Position numbers and translations under genes: made by a program
NCBI GenBank assembly: GCA_002005505.1
Contig: KV908498.1
Location: forward strand, 72,501-82,500
Origin: Botryococcus braunii
Lineage: Eukaryota; Chlorophyta; Trebouxiophyceae
Length of the DNA stretch: 10,000 bases
Direction of reading: 5' to 3'
Part shown: positions 1-5,949 of the stretch, piece after piece
Position numbering within the stretch: the first letter of the stretch is position 1
How the letters are laid out: every line of letters starts with the position of its first letter
Notes under the pieces: generated by a model
The model's input: only the letters and a program-made list of their open reading frames with translations
Database searches by the model: none
What the model was told of the DNA's origin: nothing

Positions 1-117
1 AGCACTGGCATCAACCCTAGCATAGATGCGAAGACAAGAGAGGGGGATTTGCAGAAGCATTCTCTGCGAGTGCTTTTGTGCAACAGTGCGGTGGTCCCTC
101 TGCACTGTGGCACCTGA
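1..117 (+). CDS. possible 3' end of an open frame entering from the left (unidentified)
   Basis: Frame 1 is open from the first base of the window to a TGA at 115-117, giving 38 codons with no start inside the window. The composition is protein-like (for example NPSIDAKTREGDLQKHSLRV), but I recognise no family and no catalytic motif. An open run of this length is not rare by chance at this GC content. It could be the end of an exon that starts further left, a remnant of a transposable element, or noise. No splice signal close by supports it. Confidence 0.15.
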   Translation, partial: STGINPSIDAKTREGDLQKHSLRVLLCNSAVVPLHCGT

Positions 118-210
118 AAGCAAATTTGCAAAACCTAGCAAAAGCTTTTAAGGTGATTAGACTGAGAGCATGGGGCATGGGCAGCTGGAGCCCTCGTGGT
201 GTCTGGATCT

Positions 211-248
211 GGGGTACCCTGAGAGACCCTCAGGGTACCCCCTGAGGG
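211..248. repeat. two overlapping, mutually exclusive inverted repeats
   Basis: Positions 211-223 (GGGGTACCCTGAG) are a perfect inverted copy of 229-241, giving a 13-bp stem with a 5-nt loop. The same right arm can pair instead with downstream sequence: CCCTCAGGG at 227-235 pairs perfectly with CCCTGAGGG at 240-248 around a TACC loop. The two folds share the middle segment and cannot form together. This is seen directly in the sequence. A role as an RNA switch, a cruciform or simply a mutational by-product is not decidable here. Confidence 0.85.
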
Positions 249-492
249 CCCCTGGGGGAGACCCGGGCAAGGTGCAGGGCCAGACGGAGGACGTTGGCAA
301 GGCCATTGTATTCCACCTGACTTATGGTTCAGAGAGCATCCCGGGGAGATTGCTAGGGCTGCGTCACTTGAGTGTCCTACATGTATACAGACTCCTGATG
401 CACGTATCCTTTGGAGGGTGAGAGTTGGGGGCGCCGGGGAGATTAATCAATATGCACGCGTCCTTTGGAAGGTTATTGGTGGGAGAGACTAA
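223..492 (+). pseudogene. coding-like open frame without a start codon, unidentified
   Basis: Between a TGA at 220-222 and a TAA at 490-492 one frame is open for 89 codons with no ATG. The translation is hydrophilic and well mixed, more protein-like than the overlapping frames: it contains HCIPPDLWFREHPGEIARA, then a CPTC pair of cysteines, then two similar stretches, PDARILWRVRVG and QYARVLWKVIGG. The His/Cys and CxxC arrangement could be part of a zinc-binding fold, but this is only a resemblance. The second half of the frame lies on the decayed repeat described at 398-560. It may be an exon of the same gene as the 827-940 exon, or a piece of a transposon protein. No family is recognised. 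Confidence 0.25.
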
Positions 493-560
493 TCACCATT
501 GCTAGGTCTACGACAGTTAGTAGTCCCCATGAGACCCCATATGCACGCGCCCTTTCGACT
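398..560 (+). repeat. decayed dispersed repeat, three copies of an ATGCACG..CCTTT motif
   Basis: The string ATGCACG followed by a CCTTT block occurs at 398 (ATGCACGTATCCTTTGG), 452 (ATGCACGCGTCCTTTGG) and 541 (ATGCACGCGCCCTTTCG), spaced 54 and 89 bp apart. Translated, the copies read DARILWRV, YARVLWKV and YARALSTV. The first two lie in the same frame and the third in another, which suggests old duplication followed by indels. Confidence 0.6.
447..560 (+). CDS. possible upstream exon ending at a GTAAGG donor
   Basis: This frame is open from just after a TAA at 444-446 and runs into GTAAGG at 561, a good 5' splice donor. The last codons before the donor (HETPYARALST) end in phase 0. The next plausible acceptor, a pyrimidine-rich tract plus ACAG ending at 826, also starts its exon in phase 0, so joining would keep the frame open into the 827-940 exon. 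The 5' limit is unknown and no start codon is convincing. Product unrecognised. The call rests only on splice-site shape and phase match. Confidence 0.2.
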
Positions 561-826
561 GTAAGGTTAGAGATGGGGCCTGCCGCCCTGAGGGTTGCTC
601 ATGACAGTGCAGCGACTATAACGGGGGGTACCCCCCGGCCCGATAGTGTCAACGTACTGGGGTACCGGTCAGTAAACACCGGCCCACTGGTGGGTCTCCC
701 TCCACTTGTGGTGGTCTCTTCTTGAGACGTTCGTCATACGTGTCCCATGTGTGGTCGCGAATCGATGATGCGACTCTCAACCTGTGTTTGAACATAATCG
801 AATGCCATTTGATTCTCTCTTTACAG
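561..826 (+). other. candidate spliceosomal intron (266 nt)
   Basis: It begins GTAAGG at 561 and ends with a pyrimidine-rich run and acceptor (GATTCTCTCTTTACAG, 811-826). Both flanking open frames are in phase 0 across it. The frame continuing straight through 561-725 is also open, so the donor is less certain than the acceptor. The candidate intron contains a 16-bp perfect palindrome at 622-637. Confidence 0.3.
622..637. repeat. 16-bp perfect palindrome centred on GGTACC
   Basis: CGGGGGGTACCCCCCG is its own reverse complement. GGTACC also sits at 213, 234 and 661, four times in 450 bp, three of them inside or beside inverted repeats. This is directly visible; its meaning is unknown. Confidence 0.9.
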
Positions 827-940
827 GTCCGTGTGGCAGACTTCCGTGGTGTGGTGCGCAAGCATGTGCATATGCACAGGGCACATGACCCCGGTCTGAT
901 GTTTGATGTTGCCGTTTTCGTAGAAGCTCAGGAGAAATGA
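827..940 (+). CDS. probable terminal exon, 37 codons to a TGA
   Basis: Directly after the acceptor CTTTACAG, the frame VRVADFRGVVRKHVHMHR continues for 37 codons to the TGA at 938-940. The composition is balanced, and the end (LMFDVAVFVEAQEK) is typical of a protein C-terminus. I do not recognise a family and there is no catalytic motif. The frame is also open upstream of the acceptor to 722, but that part reads like intron sequence. A 52-bp minisatellite begins ten bases after the stop, where the 3' untranslated region would be. No AATAAA is seen close downstream. An alternative is a chance frame next to a chance acceptor. Confidence 0.35.
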   Translation, partial: VRVADFRGVVRKHVHMHRAHDPGLMFDVAVFVEAQEK

Positions 941-949
941 AATGTGCTG

Positions 950-1103
950 CACTTGTTGTACATGTACGTAACAGATGCTCCGGAGACATGGACATTTGCT
1001 TCACTTCTTACACATCTACGTCACAGATGCTCCGGAGACATGAACATTTGCTTCACTTCTTACACATCTACGTCACAGATGCTCTGGAGACATGAACCTT
1101 TGC
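950..1103. repeat. minisatellite, 52-bp unit, about three copies
   Basis: Units start at 950, 1002 and 1054, each containing CAGATGCTCCGGAGACATG (CTCTGGAG in the third). Copies 2 and 3 differ at only a few positions; copy 1 is more diverged in its first 25 bases. Because 52 is not a multiple of three, the unit reads in a different frame each time, which argues against a coding role. Confidence 0.95.
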
Positions 1104-1105
1104 AG

Positions 1106-1695
1106 TTAGGATCTGCTTCGCTTTTTTTCTTTTTCTATTTGAAATTTGCTTTACCAAAAAACAATCATACGTGTACGTTACTTCTTTTTAGGCATGCATC
1201 GCTTCTTCTAGATGTAAATGTACTTCTCTTCTTGTCAGAGTTACTTCTTTATCCATAATCTGGAGAGTTTATTGCCTGTTCCGCGTGCGATGCCCGCTTG
1301 GTTCAGGCACGTGCCACAATCAGGGGCGCGGCTCAACAAGCAAAGCTCTGAAATGAGCATTGTGCTATGCTAGCAAAGCAAAGCTCTGAAATGAAAGGGG
1401 CCTATTCCTTGCGGGAAGAAGGTTCTGAGCCATCATCATCATGATTTTTTGCAACAACAAGGGCTTTGACAGCCTGAAAACGAGCCTGCCAATGCTGTGG
1501 CGGAGTTTTGTCCCTGGATTTGCAGCAGACCCTGCTTCATCAGCAGGGCTATTAATATGAATTCGCATCACCACTGATTCAGGGGCTTGGACCATCAGAA
1601 GTCTTCGAAGTGACGTACGGATCTGTACGTCACCTCTAGAAGTGATGTGCATAGACTGCCCACATGTGTACAGGAAGTTATCCACGACCCGCGAG
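1106..1695. other. non-coding stretch, no gene recognised
   Basis: The first part (1118-1260) is T-rich. A 106-codon minus-strand frame crosses 1365-1685 but has no recognisable motif and covers repeat sequence. The notable content is the 19-bp direct repeat at 1338-1394 and a short CATCATCATCATGAT run at about 1431. Confidence 0.5.
1338..1394. repeat. 19-bp perfect direct repeat, 38 bp apart
   Basis: AAGCAAAGCTCTGAAATGA is present at 1338-1356 and again at 1376-1394. The 19 bases between the copies are unrelated. This could be a local duplication or the footprint of a lost insertion. Confidence 0.9.
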
Positions 1696-1882
1696 CTGTG
1701 GCTGGGCTAGTGATTGGCCGGACTGTGGATTCTTAGTCCTCAATCGTATATGATCGATCGTACGACCTGTGGCAGGGCTAGTGATTGGCCGGCATGTGGA
1801 TTCTTAGCCCTCAATCGTACATTATCAATCGTACGACCTGTGGCAGGGCTAGTGATTGGCCGGCATGTGGATTCTAGGCCCG
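1696..1882. repeat. tandem repeat, 71-bp unit, about 2.6 copies
   Basis: Units start at 1696, 1767 and 1838 with CTGTGGCAGGGCTAGTGATT (CTGTGGCTGGG in the first); the third fades out near 1882. Each full unit contains two copies of AATCGTA around a variable core (ATGATCG or TTATC), so there is an internal sub-repeat. The array ends about 70 bp before a TATA box. Confidence 0.95.
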
Positions 1883-1925
1883 CAACCTGATGGGACTTGT
1901 GTGAAGTGATGCAGGAGCTTCATGT

Positions 1926-1941
1926 GTTCGTTCGTTCGTTC
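1926..1941. repeat. (GTTC)4 microsatellite
   Basis: Four exact GTTC units lie just upstream of the TATA box at 1953. Confidence 0.95.
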
Positions 1942-1952
1942 TAGATTCTTCA

Positions 1953-1958
1953 TATAAA
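1953..1958 (+). promoter_or_regulatory. TATA box
   Basis: CATATAAAGGCAGG matches the core TATAAA consensus in a GC-richer setting. A start site would be expected about 30 bases downstream, near 1985. No convincing gene follows, so this may belong to a decayed element. Confidence 0.35.
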
Positions 1959-2453
1959 GGCAGGTCTCAGCGTGTTGCAAGCTGAGCTTCAAAGCTGGCT
2001 GCCTGAGCGTTGGAAATTGCTTTGGAGAAGATTGCTTTAGAGCGCTGAGTGCCGGGTTACCAGATCTGCTAGACTCCGGATCTTCTGGAGGCCGAACATG
2101 CTGGCGCGCTGGCCTAGCGCTACCGCCTTTTTGGCGGCAAGGGTGTGTGAGAGCGAGACATATAGATGTAGATACAGAGGTTTTATGTCACATTTCTCCC
2201 GTGCACGTGGCTGCAAAGCCGGGGTTGGGGACCTTCTTGGAAAGCCTCCCCAATCGCGTGGAGAAGCATTGTGGCTATGTGCTGAACGCTAGGGTGACCG
2301 GGAGTAGCTCAGTATAGTATAGCTATGTATGCGTCACTCGAGCGCTTTGGTGCAATCACTTCTGGACGTCACTTGTGTATTTGGCTGTCGTGGCCCTCAT
2401 TGGGGAAGTTGAGCCAGTACCGTTGACTTGTTGGTCGACCCACATTGACTGTT

Positions 2454-2615
2454 AATCAATGTCGGTGATGTCGAGCCAAATGGATGCAAATCGATTACAA
2501 GATTGCATGCGCAAATCTATTAGAAGAATAGTGAAATAATCAATGTCGGTGATGTCAAGCCAAATGGATGCAAATCGATTACAAGATTGCAAATCGATCA
2601 GAAGAATAGTGAAAT
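2454..2615. repeat. tandem duplication, 84-bp and 78-bp units
   Basis: Unit 1 (2454-2537) and unit 2 (2538-2615) both run from AATCAATGTCGGTGATGTC to GAAGAATAGTGAAAT. Unit 2 lacks six bases after GATTGC and has a few substitutions. Both unit lengths are multiples of three, so the minus-strand frame over 2452-2661 stays open and repeats the peptide CNRFASIWLDITDID twice. I see no protein family in it, so I treat it as a DNA repeat. Confidence 0.95.
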
Positions 2616-2722
2616 ATATCACGCACGGAAACCATGTGCAGTATTTGTCACGTGGCAACATCAGCGTGACCTTGCAAGGTCCAATTGGGTGGAGGGCCCA
2701 ACCCCTGATTGTTGCATATACT

Positions 2723-2738
2723 TTGCCTAATTAGGCAA
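2723..2738. repeat. 16-bp perfect palindrome
   Basis: TTGCCTAATTAGGCAA is its own reverse complement. Confidence 0.9.
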
Positions 2739-3054
2739 GCCTTTTGAGCGTGGGGCAAGCCCTTGACGAAGAGGACTTATTGAAAGGAGGAACATCGGGG
2801 CCGTCTGCGCAAGGTCTTGAATGAGTGAATGTCAACACATTGAATGACTGTCATGATGCCTAAGTGTGGCGGAAAATTAAAAGCCTTCAAAGACTTCGAC
2901 CTGTCCCGATATGAATTCTAGCAGAGCGGTGCATAAACACTTGTCATGACTTTAAGAGTTGGAATGATCATCTTTTAGAAAGAGGGTACTGCATCTTATA
3001 TACTTGTATTGCTCCTGTAATCGTGTACTTTACTGCATGAAATTGTTTGTCCTG

Positions 3055-3142
3055 GTCCTGAGACCGCCGCGTGTTCATGTCATAGAGGACTCCATAGCCC
3101 CGGTTCCGGCTTCGTCCTGAGACAACCATGTGTTTGTGTCAT
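3055..3142. repeat. 29-bp imperfect direct repeat, 59 bp apart
   Basis: GTCCTGAGAC...GTGTT..TGTCAT occurs at 3055-3083 and 3114-3142, with a few substitutions between the copies. It is a local duplication with no evident function. Confidence 0.8.
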
Positions 3143-3313
3143 TGTGGGAACTTCAGTGAGGTCGAATTTGCGTGGCTTTTTCCAAGTTTCTTCCCTTTCG
3201 GGTAGGGATGGTCGCAACTGTGGGCAAATTTCGGACTGAAATGCCGCTGATAGCTCCGTCTCATGAGGTGTGGGGCCCTGGTTAGTCGCTTGTGCTGTGC
3301 AGTGGTCGCCTGG

Positions 3314-3591
3314 TGTAGCATTACTAAAGGTATTCTGCTTTATAAACTAATTAGTAAGGTCCTTGGCATTGCTCTATGTGTTGCCTGGCTGACCTAGATC
3401 CGCTGTACAACCTCGCTCATGTGGTAGCTCGGTTGCTGACCGTACGCATTGCGTTGTACACCTATAATTAGATTAACTCAGATCTTAAGAGTGCGGTCTG
3501 GGATCATTCATGTAACATCTTTCCTCGGTCCAACGGTCTTCCGTCTCGTGATTGTCTCTTTCCAAACCTCTTCCGCTGTGCTATTGTGACA
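3314..3591 (+). repeat. 5' LTR (278 bp)
   Basis: It begins TGTAGC and ends GTGACA, so it has the TG...CA ends of an LTR and a 3-bp TGT/ACA terminal inverted repeat. It is followed after two bases by the primer binding site. Positions 3314-3471 align with 6644-6790. It contains TATAAA at 3341-3346, a plausible core promoter. The right border is set by the primer binding site, since the 3' copy lacks this end. Confidence 0.88.
3341..3346 (+). promoter_or_regulatory. TATA-like box in the 5' LTR
   Basis: TATAAA in GCTTTATAAACTAATTAG. It lies inside the 11-nt segment absent from the 3' LTR. The position, about 30 bp into the LTR, is early but possible. Confidence 0.3.
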
Positions 3592-3593
3592 TT

Positions 3594-3611
3594 TGGTATC
3601 GGCGACAAAGG
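3594..3611 (+). other. primer binding site
   Basis: TGGTATCGGCGACAAAGG starts two bases after the LTR end. The TGG complements the CCA tail of a tRNA, and TGGTATC is the start of the site used by many plant elements primed by initiator methionine tRNA. The match to that tRNA is lost after seven bases, so either another tRNA is used or the site has decayed. Confidence 0.7.
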
Positions 3612-3667
3612 TCGACACCTTTGTCGTTGTATCTTGGTGCGCATTTTCCCGTTTCCTTGACTTCACG

Positions 3668-3757
3668 ATGTCTGACTGGGGTCATGGTCGTTCGGTCTCT
3701 CGTGTTCGCACTCGTGGTAGACGCAGTCCTGCTCGAACTGCTAGAACCTCAGATTCA
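3668..3757 (+). pseudogene. gag N-terminal remnant, truncated
   Basis: An ATG at 3668, about 57 bases after the primer binding site, opens the frame MSDWGHGRSVSRVRTRGRRS, rich in arginine and serine. A basic start at this place fits the beginning of gag, the structural protein that packages element RNA. About 30 codons on, near 3757, sequence from deep inside pol begins in another frame, and the gag frame ends at a stop at 3812-3814. The rest of gag is missing. The assignment rests on position and basic character, not on a recognised gag domain. Confidence 0.5.
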
Positions 3758-3758
3758 A

Positions 3759-4207
3759 GTTTTCTCTTCATTGAAGGACCTTGTTACCTCTCCTCCTTGT
3801 TTGCTCATGCCTGACTTGAATAAATCTTTTGTATTGCATGTGGATGCTTCAGGGTATGCTGGAGGTGCGGTATTGCAGCAGGACCAGGGTCACGGACTGC
3901 ACCCGGTCGCCTTTGAGTCCAGACAATTGCAACCCCTAGAGAGGAAGCTAGCGCCGTATGATAGGGAATTGTTGGCCCTTATCCATGCCTTGTTTACATG
4001 GAAGCATTGCTGATTGGTGCTAATTTCACTGTATATACAGACCAACAAGCATTGAAGTGTTTGCTGACTGCCCCTGTTAGGACTAGTAGGCAAGAGCGGT
4101 GGCTGGTAGAAATGATGCGTTTCATGCCAGATATTAAGTACATAAAGGGCTCTGATAATGTTGTTGCGGATGCCTTGTCTTGGCGTGGAGACCTCGCTGC
4201 TATGCAT
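3759..4207 (+). pseudogene. pol remnant: RNase H domain, frameshifted
   Basis: From VFSSLKDLVTSPPCLLMPDL the frame matches the connection and RNase H part of Ty3/gypsy pol, which degrades the RNA strand of the RNA:DNA hybrid in reverse transcription. All four acidic positions are visible: Asp in HVDAS (3843), Glu in DREL (3966), Asp in VYTDQQ (4037) and Asp in VVADALS (4169). A one-base frame change near 4010 (WKHC-stop against the frame at 3998) breaks the domain between the second and third acidic residue. The reverse transcriptase palm and its catalytic YxDD motif are absent, lost in the same deletion that removed protease. The enzyme as encoded is broken. Confidence 0.9.
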
Positions 4208-4580
4208 GTCTCCTCCGTGGTCGCCTTCTCCCTTGTGCATGAGATTGCTTTACTTTGTGCCGTAGATCCCGCAGTTAATAAACTGTTGGCTAATGGTACC
4301 TTGGTGATGAGGGATTATGTACCTTATTCTGCTAAGTCTGGGAAAGTGTATGTACCAGAGAGTCTGGGAGAGAAGGTCCTCAGAGAGTGTCATTGCAGGT
4401 CCACCTTGAGATTAACAAAGTGCATGATTTAGTCTGCAGGGACTTTTGGTGGCCTCGTGTCAGCTCGTCCGTCAGAGAATTTTGCAAGTCTTCTGACGCT
4501 TGTCAGCGTAACAAGGGAATTGGAGCTGTACCTCATGGGTTATTGCAGCCTCTTCCCATCCCTGAGGTCCTTGGCAGAGT
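4208..4580 (+). pseudogene. pol remnant: linker and integrase H2C2 zinc finger, frameshifted
   Basis: The 3998 frame continues through a linker to LRECH (His at 4391), the start of the integrase N-terminal zinc-binding domain. It then drifts out of frame and ends at 4430-4432. The matching continuation is in the next frame from about 4396: VHLEINKVHDLVCRDFWWPR and SSDACQRNKGIGAVPHGLLQ. In the family this domain binds zinc through His-His-Cys-Cys. Here the second His (4402) and last Cys (4501) are present, but the expected first Cys of the CxxC pair reads Ser (4492), with a Cys three residues earlier. So besides the frameshift, a zinc ligand appears to be lost. Confidence 0.85.
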
Positions 4581-5041
4581 GTTTCTCTTGACTTAGTGAC
4601 TGATTTACCTGTTTGTTGTGGCCATGATTCGATCCTCGTGGTTGTTGATTGACTCACCAAACTTTGCGTCCTTTTTGCATGCACTAAAACTATTACGGCG
4701 CCCCAGTTGGCTCAGTTATTCATTGATAACGTCTTTGTGAGATTTGGCATGCCTACCTCCATTGTCAGTGATAGAGATCCAAGGTTCACTAGCCACTTTT
4801 GGAGGGCCTTCGTGAAGTCATTAGATATTAAGTGGCCATGTCAACCGCTTATCACCCCCAGACTGACGGTCAAACAGTGAGGATGAATAGGACTCAGGAA
4901 GATATGCTCAGAGGGTTTGTGGGGCCACGGCAGGATGATTGGTGCAGGTACTTGAGCATGGTGGCTTACAACAACTCCATCTACCGTACAGACGCCATTC
5001 TTTCTCAAACATGGGCGCCATCCTCTCACGCCCCTTTCTAC
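4581..5041 (+). pseudogene. pol remnant: integrase catalytic core, stop, frameshift, catalytic Glu lost
   Basis: The integrase core joins element DNA to the chromosome using a D-D-E triad. The first part reads VSLDLVTDLP (first Asp at 4590), then a TGA at 4650, then QLAQLFIDNVFVRFGMP and IVSDRDPRF (second Asp at 4770). Near 4830 the frame changes and continues as STAYHPQTDGQTVRMNRT. The family pattern at this place is GQTE, where the Glu is the third catalytic residue. Here the codon at 4877-4879 is GTG, valine, one base from GAG. The match continues to YNNS and HAPFY, then stops at about 5041. The core therefore carries three independent defects: stop, frameshift and active-site loss. Confidence 0.9.
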
Positions 5042-5266
5042 TGCTATTCCTTCTCGTTTGTGGTGGCAAAGGAAGAGAGAGAGAGACGAGACACCAGTCA
5101 GGTTAGAGCATTCAGCGGAATCTGTTACAAGCCGGTCAGCACCGGGACTTCCTTCGACGCCAAGACGCGTGCCACTTTCCAGAGCCTTCATTTCAGGACC
5201 CGGCAGCTTCCTGCCCGAAATCCTGGCATTGGACCTGGCAGCTTCCTGCCGTTACATCGTTCAATG
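5042..5266 (+). other. unrelated segment inside the integrase region (about 225 bp)
   Basis: Between the HAPFY motif of the core and the later PDVSDLVEG stretch, the open frame carries about 75 residues with no resemblance to Ty3/gypsy integrase. The family usually has a shorter link here. The stretch starts near an AGAGAGAGAGA run (about 5073) and is richer in GC than its flanks. It ends in a 35-bp imperfect tandem repeat whose two copies share GGACC.GGCAGCTTCCTGCC (5196-5215 and 5231-5250). Likely a filler insertion or replacement in a dead copy. It happens to keep the frame. Confidence 0.5.
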
Positions 5267-5660
5267 ATTCCTGATGTTTCTGATTTGGTTGAAGGGTTGC
5301 AGACCGCTTTGAAAAGTGCGAAGTCTAACTTATCTTCTGCGCAGCAGCAGCAAAAGACTTACGCAGATAAATGTCGATGAGACCACCCCTTCCAAGTGGG
5401 TGATCAGGTGCTACTGGCGGCCAAGAAAGAACCGGTTGGCCTTAGGCCTCGCGTCCAAGTTACCAGCTACGTAGTTTGGGCCCCCTTAACGATTGTACTT
5501 TGGGCCCCTCTAATGGATTGTTGCAGCAGTTTGTATCAGCGCTTTTAAGCTAGCCATGCCCGAGACAGTTGATATTCATCATGTTTTTCATGTCTCGCAG
5601 CTAAAGCCATATGTCTCCTCATCTACGCCTGTGAAAGTTACTTCACCTCCTCCTTTGTAT
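5267..5660 (+). pseudogene. pol remnant: integrase C-terminal part, broken
   Basis: SDLVEGLQTALKSAKSNLSS and QQQKTYADKCR match the helical stretch after the core. A TGA follows at 5378, then the same frame gives HPFQVGDQVLLAAKK, the family's VGDxVLL motif. From about 5460 the match is lost across an imperfect 24-bp tandem duplication (5475-5522, TTTGGGCCCC in both copies). It resumes in another frame at about 5556 with ETVDIHHVFHVSQLKPYV, the HPVFHVSxLKPY motif of this domain. The region binds DNA and links core to chromodomain in intact elements. Here it carries at least two breaks. Confidence 0.85.
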
Positions 5661-5694
5661 GCACATATATCTGCATATATATAAGCGTGGTGTC

Positions 5695-5919
5695 GTTTAT
5701 GAAGTTGAGACTATTCTGTCCAAGAAGCGTGTTGGGAGGACTTGGAAGTATCTGGTGAGATGGACTGGTTACGATGACTCAGAGAATACCTTGGAGCCAT
5801 TAGCCCATGTCCGCCATTTGACAGACTTAGTGGCAGTAGCCCCAGTTATATCCAAAGTCCCACTTGCGGGCAGTCCCTTTCTTAAGCAATTTGCGGCTGT
5901 ACCCAGATTAGCCAATTGA
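5695..5919 (+). pseudogene. pol remnant: chromodomain at the integrase C-terminus
   Basis: VYEVETILSKKRVGRTWKYL then VRWTGYDDSENTLEP is a chromodomain of about 45 residues (5695-5829), the module that in chromoviruses reads histone tails and steers integration. Tyr in YEVE, Trp in VRW and Tyr in TGY sit at the places of the aromatic cage of HP1-like domains. The usual TWEP is TLEP. The frame runs on to a TGA at 5917-5919 with a tail of about 28 residues. It is shifted from the preceding part of pol by a 12-bp imperfect duplication (5660-5683, TGCACATATATC then TGCATATATATA). It is the best preserved piece of the element. Confidence 0.9.
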
Positions 5920-5949
5920 GGCATTCCTGGCCATTTGAGGCATTCCTAG
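5912..5949. repeat. two 19-bp tandem units at the pol stop
   Basis: CCAATTGAGGCATTCCTGG (5912-5930) and CCATTTGAGGCATTCCTAG (5931-5949) differ at two positions. The pol stop codon lies in the first unit. Confidence 0.9.

Larger units (their letters stand above)
1885..2450 (+). other. promoter-like stretch followed by an unsupported short frame
   Basis: After the 71-bp array come a (GTTC)4 tract and a TATA box, then about 140 bp of leader-like sequence and an ATG at 2098 opening a 64-codon frame to 2292. That frame has no recognisable motif and its composition is not convincing. Nothing else coding-like is seen up to the next repeat at 2454. The arrangement (repeats, TATA, short leader) would also suit a fragment of an LTR, but I found no second copy in the window. 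Confidence 0.3.
2616..3313. other. non-coding stretch upstream of the retrotransposon
   Basis: No frame here has a recognisable motif or stands out from stop-broken background. It holds the 16-bp palindrome at 2723-2738 and the imperfect direct repeat at 3055-3142. The last five bases before the LTR, CCTGG, would be the left copy of a target-site duplication, but the right copy cannot be checked because the 3' LTR is truncated. Confidence 0.5.

Noticed and set aside
649..1004. Minus-strand frames of 70 and 75 codons over the probable terminal exon
   Set aside because: They are mirror frames of the better supported plus-strand exon and have no motif or splice support.
1365..1685. 106-codon minus-strand frame
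   Set aside because: No recognisable motif, and it runs across a direct repeat and low-complexity CAT runs.
2098..2292. 64-codon frame after the TATA box
   Set aside because: Starts at a plausible ATG, but the translation has no motif and an unconvincing composition; not called as a gene.
4841..5191. 116-codon minus-strand frame opposite integrase
   Set aside because: Shadow of pol; the plus strand holds recognised integrase motifs here.
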